Assembly: GCA_900143635.1 (NCBI GenBank)
Contig: FREY01000012.1
Span: forward strand, 56,529-120,528
DNA: 64,000 nucleotides
From: Rhodobacteraceae bacterium Alg231-04
Lineage (GTDB): Bacteria > Pseudomonadota > Alphaproteobacteria > Rhodobacterales > Rhodobacteraceae
Direction: 5' to 3'
Made by a program: the position numbers and the translations under genes. A model generated the notes under the pieces. That model was not told where the DNA came from, made no database searches, and worked only from the letters and a program-made list of their open reading frames with translations. Shown in pieces: positions 8,530 through 17,687 of this stretch. Position 1 is the first letter of the stretch. Each line of letters opens with the position of its first letter.

Positions 8530-9468
8530 ATGAAGAAACTACTCACAACCGCACTGGCCACAGGCCTGATTGCAACAGCAGCCAGCGTCGCATCGGCCGG
8601 CGAGATCGCAGTGATCGTCAAGACGACCAACTCCAGCTTCTGGCAGAACGTCAACAAGGGCGCGACAGCAGCCATCGAAGGCCATTCCGAACACACGATG
8701 ACCTTCAACGGCCCGGCGGCAGAATCCGAGATCGCAGCCCAGGTTGCACTGGTCGAAAATGCCATCAACCGCAGTGTTTCCGGCATCGTTCTGGCCCCCT
8801 CTGACCCCGACGCGCTGGCCCCGGTGGTGAAGCGCGCCTATGAGAGCGGCATCCCGGTTGCCATCATCGACAGCGGTCTGGCCGAAGGCAGCGAAGCCAA
8901 CTATCAGACTTTCCTGTCGACCGACAACTGCGCTGCCGGCAAACAGGCCGCACAGATGATGATCGACGCGGCAGGCGATACCGGCAAAGTGGCGGTGATG
9001 TCCTATGTTGCGGGTGTTGGTTCGGAAATCGGCCGCGTTGGCTGCTTTGTTGAACACATCGGCGACAACTCCAAGATCGAGATCGTCGGCCCGTTTTACT
9101 CGCAGTCGCAGATGGCGACAGCACTGAACCAGACCACCGATATTCTGGCCGCAAACGAACTGGTCGGCATCTTCGGTGCCAATGAACCCACCGCCATCGG
9201 CATGGGCCGCGCGATTGAACAGGCCGGCAAGGCCGGTCAGCTGACTGCCATCGGTTTTGACGGCAACGCGGACCTGCAGGACATGGTCAAAAGCGGCACC
9301 CTGCTGTCGACAGCCGTTCAGGGCTCTTTCCAGATGGGTGAGCTGGGTGTGAATGCCATTGCTGACATTCTGGCCGGTAAGGAAGTCACCAGCTTCATCG
9401 ACACCGGCGTTGTCATGGTCACCAAGGACAACATCGAGACCCCCGTCGCTCAGAACGTATTGTACTGA
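8530..9468 (+). CDS. CUT2 sugar ABC transporter, periplasmic substrate-binding protein (RbsB-like)
   Basis: The 312-residue protein begins with a Sec signal peptide ([23 protein letters not shown]). It shows the peripla_BP_4 layout: [22 protein letters not shown]-type turns, [25 protein letters not shown] and [15 protein letters not shown] strong GGGAGGAAACC ribosome site precedes it. It would capture the sugar and deliver it to the permease. A stable hairpin follows the gene, as is common where binding protein is made in excess. Confidence 0.85.
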   Translation: MKKLLTTALATGLIATAASVASAGEIAVIVKTTNSSFWQNVNKGATAAIEGHSEHTMTFNGPAAESEIAAQVALVENAINRSVSGIVLAPSDPDALAPVVKRAYESGIPVAIIDSGLAEGSEANYQTFLSTDNCAAGKQAAQMMIDAAGDTGKVAVMSYVAGVGSEIGRVGCFVEHIGDNSKIEIVGPFYSQSQMATALNQTTDILAANELVGIFGANEPTAIGMGRAIEQAGKAGQLTAIGFDGNADLQDMVKSGTLLSTAVQGSFQMGELGVNAIADILAGKEVTSFIDTGVVMVTKDNIETPVAQNVLY

Positions 9469-9476
9469 CGACTACC

Positions 9477-9504
9477 GGGCCAGCAGGCCTAAGTCTGCTG
9501 GCCC
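9477..9504 (+). terminator. Intercistronic hairpin after the binding-protein gene
   Basis: GGGCCAGCAG (9477-9486) pairs perfectly with CTGCTGGCCC (9495-9504) around an 8-base loop. No T-run follows, so it is more likely an mRNA-stabilising or partial attenuation stem than a full terminator. It would help keep binding protein in excess over the ATPase. Confidence 0.55.
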
Positions 9505-9530
9505 AACAAGAAATTCCGATAGGACGAATT

Positions 9531-10316
9531 ATGTTGGACGTGACCGCACAAGACGCGCCGCTGGTGCAAATGTCAGAGATCTACAAGCATTTCGGCGGCA
9601 TCCATGCTGTTGAAGGGGTCTCGGTTGATCTTTATCCCGGCGAAGTTGTCGGCGTGCTGGGCCACAACGGGGCGGGCAAATCCTGCCTGATGCGGATCCT
9701 GTCCGGCGCCATGCTGCCAAGCGGTGGCAAGATTTATGTGAACGGCGAAGCGGCGGATCTGAGATCGCCGCAGGACGCCAAACACTACGGTATTGAGACG
9801 ATTTACCAGACCTTGGCCCTGGCCAACCATCTGGATGCTGCACAGAACCTGTTTCTGGGGCGCGAGCTGAAGACCCGTTTCGGCAACCTCGACGAGGCCC
9901 GTATGCACGCCGAGGCACAGGAGGCGCTGCGCCAGCTGAACCCGAATTTCAAAAACCTGAAAGACCCTGTTGCCAAGCTCTCCGGCGGCCAGCGGCAGGT
10001 GATCGCCATTGCCCGCGCAATCTATTTTCAGGCCAAGGTGCTGATCATGGATGAACCGACGGCGGCGCTTGGCCCCTCGGAAACCGCGATGGTCGCCGAC
10101 CTGACCCTGCGCCTGAAAAACGAGGGCATCGGCATCTTCCTGATCAGCCATGACATGCATGATGTCTTTGACCTCTGCGATCGGGTGATGGTGATGAACA
10201 AGGGCCGCAATGTCGGCTCCTTCCGGATCGAAGACGTCAACAAAGACGATATTCTGAGCCTCATCATCAAGGGCACCCTACCGGATGGCTGGACACCGCG
10301 AGGGGCATCAAAATGA
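9531..10316 (+). CDS. CUT2 sugar ABC transporter, ATP-binding protein (single-domain, FrcA-like)
   Basis: The 261-residue ATPase carries Walker A GHNGAGKS, signature [14 protein letters not shown] and Walker [13 protein letters not shown] with the H-loop in ISHDMHD. RbsA proteins usually carry two ATPase domains (about 500 residues). This is a one-domain form, as in the fructose FrcA systems of rhizobia. Start ATG follows AGGA. Its last codons overlap the dehydrogenase gene by ATGA, so import and catabolism are translationally linked. Confidence 0.85.
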   Translation: MLDVTAQDAPLVQMSEIYKHFGGIHAVEGVSVDLYPGEVVGVLGHNGAGKSCLMRILSGAMLPSGGKIYVNGEAADLRSPQDAKHYGIETIYQTLALANHLDAAQNLFLGRELKTRFGNLDEARMHAEAQEALRQLNPNFKNLKDPVAKLSGGQRQVIAIARAIYFQAKVLIMDEPTAALGPSETAMVADLTLRLKNEGIGIFLISHDMHDVFDLCDRVMVMNKGRNVGSFRIEDVNKDDILSLIIKGTLPDGWTPRGASK

Positions 10317-11329
10317 GCAGCGATATGATGCAGGCCGGCGTTGTGGTCGAACCCGGCACCTTTGCCATTGAACCCCGTGCCGCCATCACAGACATCCCAA
10401 AAGGCTGGGTGCTGATCGACATTTGCGCCGTTGGGCTATGCGGCACCGACTACCATATTCTGGAAGGAAAACACCCCTTCCTCAACTACCCCCGCGTCAT
10501 TGGCCACGAGCTGAGCGGCCGGGTGGCAAAAGACGGAGAGGGCTGGTCGGCTGGCGATCTGGTTCTGGTAAACCCCTATCTGTCCTGCGGAACATGCCGC
10601 GCCTGCAAACGCGGCAAACCAAACTGCTGTAGCAATATCGAAGTGCTAGGCGTCCACCGGGACGGCGGGTTGATCCCGCAGCTGGCAGTGCCCTCCGGCA
10701 ATCTTTATTCCGGCGAAGGGTTGAGTGTCATTCAGGCTGCCATGGTCGAGTTTCTGGCCATCGGTGCCCATGCGGTGCAACGCTCCGGCGTGGGTGAAGG
10801 CGATACTGTACTGGTGACAGGTGTCGGACCTATCGGCATTGGCGCGGCCCTGTTTGCACGGCTGAAAGGCGCGAAAGTGTCGCTGCTGGATGTCAGCCCG
10901 CAGCGTCTGACGATGGCGGCAGAGCGTTTTGACTTCGCACGCGGACATACCAGCGTGGCAGATGCGATCACCGCAACCGAGGGCGAAGGATATGATGTCC
11001 TGTTTGATGCCACAGGTCATGCAGGCGCCATCGAGGCGGGCTTTCCTGCTGTGGCCCATGGCGGGTCCTACGTGCTGGTCAGCGTGGTCAAAGATGACAT
11101 CACCTTCAACGACCCGGAATTCCACAAGCGTGAGATGCGTCTGATCGGCAGCCGCAATGCGCTGAAGGCGGATTTCGACTGGGTGATGTCTGCCTTCCGC
11201 GACAAGCTGATCGACGATGCGGCCCTGTGCTCCAGCATTCTGTCGCTGGACGAGCTGGGCGAACAATTCTCGGATCTCTCAAAAAACCGGTCTGATCTGA
11301 TCAAGGTCATCGTGAAACTTCAGGACTAA
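10313..11329 (+). CDS. Zinc-dependent alcohol dehydrogenase, probable L-galactonate 5-dehydrogenase
   Basis: This 338-residue medium-chain dehydrogenase has the catalytic zinc region [12 protein letters not shown] and GHE. The structural zinc cysteines are in [15 protein letters not shown], and the Rossmann motif is [12 protein letters not shown]. The segments GVHRDGG and [19 protein letters not shown] closely resemble E. coli LgoD (YjjN), which oxidises L-galactonate to D-tagaturonate. That role fits the tagaturonate reductase-like and altronate dehydratase-like neighbours. Assignment is from remembered family sequence, so other hexonate 5-dehydrogenases (L-gulonate, L-idonate) remain possible. 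Confidence 0.75.
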   Translation: MSSDMMQAGVVVEPGTFAIEPRAAITDIPKGWVLIDICAVGLCGTDYHILEGKHPFLNYPRVIGHELSGRVAKDGEGWSAGDLVLVNPYLSCGTCRACKRGKPNCCSNIEVLGVHRDGGLIPQLAVPSGNLYSGEGLSVIQAAMVEFLAIGAHAVQRSGVGEGDTVLVTGVGPIGIGAALFARLKGAKVSLLDVSPQRLTMAAERFDFARGHTSVADAITATEGEGYDVLFDATGHAGAIEAGFPAVAHGGSYVLVSVVKDDITFNDPEFHKREMRLIGSRNALKADFDWVMSAFRDKLIDDAALCSSILSLDELGEQFSDLSKNRSDLIKVIVKLQD

Positions 11330-11333
11330 ACCC

Positions 11334-12830
11334 ATGGCCCCCAGAACGCTCCGGCTGAACAGTGTCGACAATGTCGTCATCGCCCTTCAGCCCCTTAAAG
11401 CAGGCGAAGATACCGCAATCGAGCCGGTTCCCCGTTCGCATAAGATGGCCCTGTCGGACATCGCGACCGGTGAGAATGTGATCCGCTATGGGCAGATCAT
11501 CGGCAAGGCGGATTGCTTTATTGCGGCCGGATCCCATGTGCACAGCCACAATATGAGCATGAGCGACCATGCTGCCGATCACGCCTTTGCCTCGGCTGTT
11601 GTGCCGCTGCCTGAGCCAGAAAGCATTCGCCAGTTTCAGGGCTATCACCGCCAAGATGGCCGCGTTGGTACGCGCAATTACATCGGGGTGCTGACTTCGG
11701 TGAACTGCTCGGGATCTGTTGCACGCTTTATTGCAGAAGCGGCGGAAAAAACAGGCCTGCTGGATGAGTTCCCCAATGTCGACGGCATTGTCCCCATCGT
11801 GCACTCAACAGGCTGCGGCATGTCGAGCGAAGGCGAAGGCTATGACATCCTGCTGCGCACCCTGGCCGGATATGCGCGCCATCCAAATTTTGGCGGCATC
11901 CTGCTGGTTGGTCTGGGGTGCGAAGTTCTGCAACTGGCCGAGCTGGTAGGGGGTCGCAAGATCACCAAGGACGGCGCGCTGCGCTATATGACGATCCAGC
12001 AAATGGGCGGCACCCGGCGCACGGTTGAGGCCGGGCTGGAACACCTCACCTCACTTGCCCAGTTTGCCAATCAGGCAACCCGCGCCCCGGCACCGGTGTC
12101 CGAACTGGTTTTGGGCATGCAATGTGGCGGATCGGATGGCTATTCCGGTTTCACCGCCAATCCGGCACTCGGCGTAGCGTCGGACCTCTTGGTGCAGCAG
12201 GGCGGCACGTCGATCCTGTCCGAAACATCCGAGATCTACGGCGCAGAACACCTGCTGACCCGCCGGGCGGTCTCGGCGGAGGTCGGGCAGGCGCTGGTCG
12301 ACAAGCTGCATTGGTGGGAGGAATACTGCGACCGCCACGGATCGAAAATGGACAACAACCCCAGCCCCGGCAACAAGCGCGGCGGGCTGACGACGATCCT
12401 GGAGAAGTCTCTTGGTGCGGCCGCCAAAAGCGGACAGGCACCGCTGTCTGGTGTATTTGATTACGCCGCACCGCTGACCAGCAAGGGTTTTGTCTTTATG
12501 GACAGCCCCGGCTATGACCCCTGTTCGGTCACCGGTCAGGTTGCCTCCGGTGCGACGTTGATCGCCTTCACCACCGGGCGCGGATCCGTGTCGGGATACA
12601 AACCCGCCCCCGGCATCAAGATTTCGACCAATTCCGACCTCTTTGCCCGAATGGGCGAAGACATCGACGTCAACTGCGGCGACATTGTTGAAGGCGCAAC
12701 GCTGGACGCAAAAGGGGCCGAGATTTTTGAGACCCTGATAGCGGTGGCAAGCGGACAGCATTCCAAGAGTGAGGATCTTGGCTTTGGCGGGGTGGAGTTT
12801 GTTCCCTGGCAAATTGGAGCGGTGCTTTAA
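11334..12830 (+). CDS. UxaA-family (altronate/galactarate) dehydratase
   Basis: The 498-residue protein matches UxaA in length. It has an N-terminal SAF domain (GENVIRYGQIIGKADCF, then AGSHVHSHNM) joined to the large C-terminal catalytic domain (HSTGCGMS, GMQCGGSDGYSG, NPSPGNKRGGLTTI). UxaA enzymes are iron-dependent dehydratases that turn D-altronate into KDG. In the Campylobacter jejuni fucose locus an altronate-hydrolase-like pair sits with fucose dehydrogenase, amidohydrolase and mutarotase genes, so this family may also dehydrate L-fuconate. No enolase-type fuconate dehydratase is present here, so this protein may serve both branches. It ends the importer operon. Confidence 0.8.
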   Translation: MAPRTLRLNSVDNVVIALQPLKAGEDTAIEPVPRSHKMALSDIATGENVIRYGQIIGKADCFIAAGSHVHSHNMSMSDHAADHAFASAVVPLPEPESIRQFQGYHRQDGRVGTRNYIGVLTSVNCSGSVARFIAEAAEKTGLLDEFPNVDGIVPIVHSTGCGMSSEGEGYDILLRTLAGYARHPNFGGILLVGLGCEVLQLAELVGGRKITKDGALRYMTIQQMGGTRRTVEAGLEHLTSLAQFANQATRAPAPVSELVLGMQCGGSDGYSGFTANPALGVASDLLVQQGGTSILSETSEIYGAEHLLTRRAVSAEVGQALVDKLHWWEEYCDRHGSKMDNNPSPGNKRGGLTTILEKSLGAAAKSGQAPLSGVFDYAAPLTSKGFVFMDSPGYDPCSVTGQVASGATLIAFTTGRGSVSGYKPAPGIKISTNSDLFARMGEDIDVNCGDIVEGATLDAKGAEIFETLIAVASGQHSKSEDLGFGGVEFVPWQIGAVL

Positions 12831-12961
12831 ACCCAGTCACGGATAGCCGCCCCATGGTCGCGTTTCTGCGAGACCCATCGCCACCTGCGGCGCGCCCTCA
12901 CCACCAACCGCCTGTCACGTCATGCAATTGATCTGAGGCTGCGCAGCTGACTGGATCGACG

Positions 12962-13441
12962 TCAGTCGTCTAGCGCACCATGAACCGCAAGCTGGTCCAG
13001 CTCGGCCTGTTGGGGCTGGATCGCGCGATAGCTTTCGCGCACACCGGCATCGGTTAGCGCGCGGCTGACCGTCAGCAGAGTGCCATCTGTATGTTCGTCA
13101 CACAGATCCGCCATATGGGCAATTTCCTCAGTCGCCACCGCGCGAGCCGCCTCTACGTCCGGTGCGCCGTAATATGTGACGAAATGCTGGGCGAGATGGT
13201 CGGTCAACCGCTGAACTTCGGACTGCTCGACAGATGTCACTGCCACAAACGTCACACGGCCACCGGTTTCCAGACCAAGCCAGCCGTTGGAAAACGCCTG
13301 ACGTGCTTTGCCGACAAGGTCAGCCTCGCCCCAGTTTGAAAACTCGAACCCGCCAGAGATGCACCATTCACCGGTGCGCGCGTGATTGGCAAAGACCCGC
13401 ATGTCGCTTTCGTCCAGATGGGTGGCCATGGCAAGTTTCAT
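12962..13441 (-). CDS. DUF6505-family protein of the formate dehydrogenase locus
   Basis: The 159-residue soluble protein has no signal peptide or membrane segment. I recognise it as DUF6505, a small family found beside FDH3 and DUF4444 genes in Rhodobacteraceae. Features include an acidic N-terminal half, a hydrophobic core GWLGLETGGRVTFVAVTSV and a central helix rich in Glu and Ala. The frame opens at a GTG, but ATG 13441 overlaps the TGA of the preceding ligase gene (TGATG), which fixes the start. Its function is unknown. Confidence 0.6.
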   Translation of the reverse strand: MKLAMATHLDESDMRVFANHARTGEWCISGGFEFSNWGEADLVGKARQAFSNGWLGLETGGRVTFVAVTSVEQSEVQRLTDHLAQHFVTYYGAPDVEAARAVATEEIAHMADLCDEHTDGTLLTVSRALTDAGVRESYRAIQPQQAELDQLAVHGALDD

Positions 13442-14151
13442 CACGTCGTCTCCAGTAGGGTGGTCAGGGGGATCAGCTGCGTAGCGCCCTGTTCATCACG
13501 CAAGAGCATGCCGAAATCTTCGTCCACCCCCATGAATGTGCCGGACAGGTCCCCCTGCTGAACAGGCGCGCCGAATCCATGTGCCAGGCCCCGCCACTCA
13601 TCGTGAAGTGCGCGCGGCCCGTCTTGTTCCCAGCGATTGATCCAGTTCAGCGCATGCCGGGCCCAGGCCTCTAACAGGCGGGGGGCGGCGACATCAACGC
13701 AGCCCTCGGCATATAGGGCGGTCGCGTCGGGTGTCTCACCCGGAGTGTCCCCCTCGGGCCAGAGCGGCAGGGTAAAGCCAACCACCAGCCAGTCTGGCGT
13801 GGCATCGGCGGTGTTGTCCGATGCTGCCACCCGAAACGACCCGCAACGGGCGCCGTTGACCTGAATGCCACCACCCCATTCCAGATGCACGGCGACCTCA
13901 GGCGGCGCCAATGCGCCAAGCGCGTTCTGAAAGCCAACGCCGCAGGTGGGCAGCATCGACATCGCGCGCGACAGCGGCACTTCGGGGGCGAAAACAAGCG
14001 CTGCCGACAGCGAATTGTCGCGCAGATTGTAGACGATCAACCCCGCATCACAGCCCATTGCCGCCTTGGCGCAGGCGGTGTCAAAGGCATCGACCGGGCC
14101 CGTCACCTCAAGACCCGACATCATCGGCGGGAAAACCAAGGGCTCGCTCAT
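13441..14151 (-). CDS. Biotin/lipoate protein ligase-like protein with DUF4444 tail
   Basis: The 236-residue protein looks like the lipoate/biotin ligase fold (LEWGGGIQVNGARCGSFRVA in the middle, then VVGFTLPLWP). A short C-terminal DUF4444-like domain ends in GTFMGVDEDFGMLLRD. The usual GRGRxGR loop of active biotin ligases is not obvious, so it may bind a cofactor or protein without being a classical ligase. It overlaps the Mrp gene by ATGA and the DUF6505 gene by TGATG. This tight coupling suggests a joint role in FDH maturation (inference). Confidence 0.6.
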   Translation of the reverse strand: MSEPLVFPPMMSGLEVTGPVDAFDTACAKAAMGCDAGLIVYNLRDNSLSAALVFAPEVPLSRAMSMLPTCGVGFQNALGALAPPEVAVHLEWGGGIQVNGARCGSFRVAASDNTADATPDWLVVGFTLPLWPEGDTPGETPDATALYAEGCVDVAAPRLLEAWARHALNWINRWEQDGPRALHDEWRGLAHGFGAPVQQGDLSGTFMGVDEDFGMLLRDEQGATQLIPLTTLLETT

Positions 14152-15197
14152 GCGTGACCTGCCTCGATCAGGCTGCGCGCGACCTTGCGAAACCCTGCGG
14201 CCTGCGCGCTGTCGGGTTGGCTGGTTACAATCGGGGCGCCTCCGTCCGCAGCCAGCCGGATCTGCAGATCCAGCGGGATTTCAGCCAAGAGAGGCACGCC
14301 CAGCTTTTCGGCCTCGGCGGTAACACCGCCATGACCAAAGGTGTGTTCTTCGTGGCCGCAGTTGGAACATATATGGGTCGACATGTTCTCGATCATGCCG
14401 AGGATCGGAACGTTCATCTGTTTGAACATGTCGATGCCTTTTCGCGCATCCAGTAGGGCCACGTCCTGCGGCGTGGATACGATCACCGCCCCATCGACCG
14501 GGGCCTTTTGCGCGAGGGTCATCTGCACGTCGCCCGTGCCCGGCGGCAGATCAACGATCAGCACATCCAGCGCGCCCCATTGCACCTGTGTCATCATCTG
14601 CTGCAACGCGCCCATCAGCATCGGACCACGCCAGACCACTGCCTGATCGTCATTGGTCATAAGGCCGATCGACATCATCGTGACGCCGTGATTGCGCAGC
14701 GGCAGGATGGTCTTGCCATCCGGGCTGGAGGGGCGACCCGACACGCCCAGCATACGCGGCTGCGAGGGGCCATAAACATCGGCATCCAAAAGCCCGACCC
14801 GCCGGCCTTCGGCCGCCAGAGCGCAGGCCAGATTGGCCGAAACAGTCGATTTCCCAACACCGCCCTTGCCCGAGGCCACAGCCAGGATCCGGTCAATGCC
14901 GGGGATTTTCTGCGGGCCGGTTGGGGCTGCCGCGCGCGGCTTTAGCTCGGGTGGCGCGGCGGGCGCGCTATGGGCGGTCATCACGATATTTGCCGTGGCA
15001 CCGATGGCCGACAGGGCCGCTTCGGCCTCGGCCTTCACAGCCTCAAAGGCGGGCGCGCGGGCCGGATCGATTTCAAGGACAAACCGCACGGTCTCCCCAT
15101 CCACATTCAGCGCCCGCATTGTCCCCGAGGACACGATGTCACCACCAGCGGGGTCATTCACGCCCTTGAGCGCGGCCAGAACCTGTTCTCTGGTCAC
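14148..15197 (-). CDS. mrp: Mrp/ApbC-family iron-sulfur carrier ATPase
   Basis: The 349-residue protein starts with an MIP18/DUF59-like domain (about 1-85). A linker and the P-loop NTPase domain follow, with the deviant Walker A GKGGVGKST, the switch PPGTGD and the C-terminal metal motif CSNCGHEEHTFGHGG. Mrp/NBP35 ATPases carry and transfer [4Fe-4S] clusters. Its place in the operon with a polyferredoxin and next to FDH, whose alpha and beta subunits need at least five clusters, points to FDH cluster delivery. It may also be the cell's general Mrp. Confidence 0.85.
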   Translation of the reverse strand: MTREQVLAALKGVNDPAGGDIVSSGTMRALNVDGETVRFVLEIDPARAPAFEAVKAEAEAALSAIGATANIVMTAHSAPAAPPELKPRAAAPTGPQKIPGIDRILAVASGKGGVGKSTVSANLACALAAEGRRVGLLDADVYGPSQPRMLGVSGRPSSPDGKTILPLRNHGVTMMSIGLMTNDDQAVVWRGPMLMGALQQMMTQVQWGALDVLIVDLPPGTGDVQMTLAQKAPVDGAVIVSTPQDVALLDARKGIDMFKQMNVPILGMIENMSTHICSNCGHEEHTFGHGGVTAEAEKLGVPLLAEIPLDLQIRLAADGGAPIVTSQPDSAQAAGFRKVARSLIEAGHA

Positions 15198-15200
15198 AAT

Positions 15201-15395
15201 CTACTCCTGCGCCTTGATCTCGGCGTCGACCTCGTGGGTCATGCCAAGCTCTTCGATGGTGATCACGGCGCGGGCCTTGAAGCTGCGGCCATTTGCATCG
15301 GGCGCGTTGCGCAAAGCCTCTTCGATGGCCTGCTGCGAGGTCACGCCAACCTGCTTCAGGAACTTGCGCATCGACATGTTGTAATCTTCGCTCAT
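15201..15395 (-). CDS. DUF6494-family small protein
   Basis: The 64-residue soluble protein has the pattern MSMRKFLKQVGVTSQQAIEEA and a C-terminal ALGM/EEL-type strand (ITIEELGMTHEVDAEI). I recognise it as DUF6494, conserved beside FDH genes in Rhodobacteraceae. It lies 3 bp from the Mrp gene in the same operon. The function is unknown; size and position suggest an accessory or adaptor protein. Confidence 0.6.
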   Translation of the reverse strand: MSEDYNMSMRKFLKQVGVTSQQAIEEALRNAPDANGRSFKARAVITIEELGMTHEVDAEIKAQE

Positions 15396-15415
15396 GGGGG
15401 TCTCCGGTTCGGGGG

Positions 15416-17362
15416 CTAGTGATCACGCCGTTTGGACAGATAATCCGCAGTGGTGCGCGGTTTCGGGCGCTCACCTGCGGCAAAAGGATTGTCTGTGGCC
15501 TGAAACTGCGCATTCACGCGGCAATCGTCGCACATCTGGATCATACGCGCGGCGTCGGTGTTGGCAAACATCGCGTGGTTTCCGGCCAGCTTTTCGGTGA
15601 TCTTGTCGATTGTGGACTTGACCCCAAACAGGGCCCCGCATTCGACACAGGCAAACGGCTCTTCCTCGTTCAGCACCACCTGATCCAGCGCCGAGGCCGT
15701 CAGGTTCATCTGCGGCTCCAGCGTGATTGCTTTCTCAGGGCAGGTTGAAGCGCAGATGCCACATTGCAGGCAGGCATCTTCCTGAAAGCGCAGCTGCGGC
15801 AGATCCGGGTTATCGCCGAGGGCTCCAGAGGGACAGAGCGACACGCAGGACAGGCAAAGCGTGCAGGCATCAGTATCGACCACCACAGCGCCATAGGGTG
15901 CGTTTTCGGGCAGCGGAAGGGTCTTTGCCTCGGGGTTCAGTGCTTTCGCCGCTTGCCGGGCAACCTGACGGCGGTTGCCCATCGGACGTACCGGGGTGGC
16001 CATGGGAACAAGCGGCGCGACCTCATAGAGCGCATCCGACATGGCGTCCGGGTCTTCGGTGTCCAGAATGACAACATTGGCACCAAGCGCGTTGGCCAGC
16101 TGAGCCTCAAAAGCGATCACATCTGCATCAGCCCCCGGTGCCATCAGTACCGAAACCTGCACATATCCCGCCGCCTGAGCGGCCAGCATTTCCGCATGGC
16201 CAAAGGCGGCAAGCGCAGACATCTCTAGCGGGATCACATCGGCAGGGAGGCCGCGCCCAAAACGGGCCGCCATGCGGGTCATGTCAGACCCATGGGTATT
16301 TACCACCAGCAGGCGCGGCGCTGTGCCACCGGCCTCAAGATATGCGCGGGCCAGCGTTTGCACACGGCGGAAGGTCAGATCGACGGGCGGCGCGTCATAG
16401 CTGATTGCACCTGAAGGGCAGAGCGACGAACAGGCACCACAGCCGGCACAGATCATCGGATCGATGGTCACGTGATCGCCATCCGGCTGGATCGCTCCGG
16501 TTGGGCAGGCGTCCAGACAACGCGAACACCCGGTCTGGCTGGCCCGTGAATGGGCACACAACAGGGGGTTGGATTTGACGAAAAGGGTCTTTTCAAAGGT
16601 GCCGGTCAGATGCGACGCGGACAGAACTGCCGCCGCGACCGAAGCCGGATGGGCCGGGTCCGCGCGCAGGTATCCTTCGCGTTTCTCAGGTGCCGGGAAC
16701 AGCGGCGCATTGCCGGTCAGATCCAGAATGATGTCACAATCAGAGCGGCCGCCGTCCTGGGGCGCGGTCAGCTGCGGCGCGCCCCGGCCACCCGGATCAA
16801 GCTGCTGCAAGGCATCGATCACAACGCTGAACCTGCCCAGCGCCCCCTGCGCCCGACGCAGGTTCCCCCGGATCACATCAAAGTCACGGGTTACCGGAAG
16901 ATCGCCGCCATCGGTCAACAGAACCGTCACGCCCAGATGATCCTTCAGCGCCTCTGCCGCCGGAAGGGCCGCATTTTCGGCACCAATGATCAGACACAGC
17001 CCTTCGGACAGAACGTCCATGACCTTTTCAGCGGCGGCTGGCAGCGCGGCTTCGGCCACCAGCGCGGCCATTTTGGGTAGTTTTGAAGCCGGATCATCCG
17101 ACCAACCGGCCCGATCACGCAAGTCCAGGACCGGCAGTGGCGGGGCGTCGATTTCGGCGGCCAGAGCGTCGAAAAGGCGCTGTTCCTGAGCGCAGCAAAT
17201 AATCGCATTTCCACCTTCGATCGCGCTGGCGGCATGCTCTACCTCGCGGGTGCACAGGGCCGAATGAAGTTTTGACACCTCCTTGCCGGCGGCCTTGGAA
17301 AGGGCAGCGGCATCGACGGCCTGACTGCCAGAACAATCACATAAAATCAGCGCCTTACCCAA
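15416..17362 (-). CDS. Large multi-cluster 4Fe-4S ferredoxin-type protein of the FDH locus
   Basis: The protein has about 648 residues with four ferredoxin cluster motifs in pairs. The first pair is CSRCLDACPTGAI and CAGCGACSSLCPSGAI near the middle; the second is CTLCLSCVSLCPSGAL and CLQCGICASTCPEKAI near the C-terminus. An extra CVECG and CDDC pair closes the protein. The N-terminal 250 residues have the look of a heterodisulfide reductase-like or NAD/FAD-type region (ALILCDCSGSQ). The open frame runs further upstream, but the first sensible start is TTG 17362 (or 17368) after AGAGGA. It probably passes electrons or clusters for FDH, in the cytoplasm. Confidence 0.7.
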   Translation of the reverse strand: MGKALILCDCSGSQAVDAAALSKAAGKEVSKLHSALCTREVEHAASAIEGGNAIICCAQEQRLFDALAAEIDAPPLPVLDLRDRAGWSDDPASKLPKMAALVAEAALPAAAEKVMDVLSEGLCLIIGAENAALPAAEALKDHLGVTVLLTDGGDLPVTRDFDVIRGNLRRAQGALGRFSVVIDALQQLDPGGRGAPQLTAPQDGGRSDCDIILDLTGNAPLFPAPEKREGYLRADPAHPASVAAAVLSASHLTGTFEKTLFVKSNPLLCAHSRASQTGCSRCLDACPTGAIQPDGDHVTIDPMICAGCGACSSLCPSGAISYDAPPVDLTFRRVQTLARAYLEAGGTAPRLLVVNTHGSDMTRMAARFGRGLPADVIPLEMSALAAFGHAEMLAAQAAGYVQVSVLMAPGADADVIAFEAQLANALGANVVILDTEDPDAMSDALYEVAPLVPMATPVRPMGNRRQVARQAAKALNPEAKTLPLPENAPYGAVVVDTDACTLCLSCVSLCPSGALGDNPDLPQLRFQEDACLQCGICASTCPEKAITLEPQMNLTASALDQVVLNEEEPFACVECGALFGVKSTIDKITEKLAGNHAMFANTDAARMIQMCDDCRVNAQFQATDNPFAAGERPKPRTTADYLSKRRDH

Positions 17363-17687
17363 CTTCAATTCCTCTTTAACACCGCAGTTTTTCGACTGCT
17401 TTTGCACCCCTGTTCGGCACTCACCTAGCCACGATTCCCGGCGGTCGTAAACCGGAATTGTTGGATCAACCAAGCGCAGGAACAGCCGAAGTGGCGCAAG
17501 TGATTCGCCCGCAGAAGGGAGGCAAATAAATCCGATTATTTTTATCAAGGTAGACATTTCGACCCGTAGCCGGGGAACCAATTTAAAGGTGTCGACATTT
17601 TGACCTGATCCGCGATCGGGACGAGAAAGGCTTTTGAAAGGGGGCTGACCCTGGGGCAGGATTGACCCGAGGGAGGCAAGTTGAAAC
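17363..17687. promoter_or_regulatory. Divergent control region of the formate dehydrogenase locus
   Basis: These 325 bp hold no gene I can support. Two near-identical 12-mers, GACATTTCGACC (17553-17564) and GACATTTTGACC (17594-17605), lie 41 bp apart in direct order. They are close to four helical turns apart, so one protein could bind both on the same face. A bulged inverted repeat ATTCCCGG/CCGGAAT lies at 17434-17458. The response regulator at 24877 is a candidate binder, but this is a guess. Confidence 0.45.
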
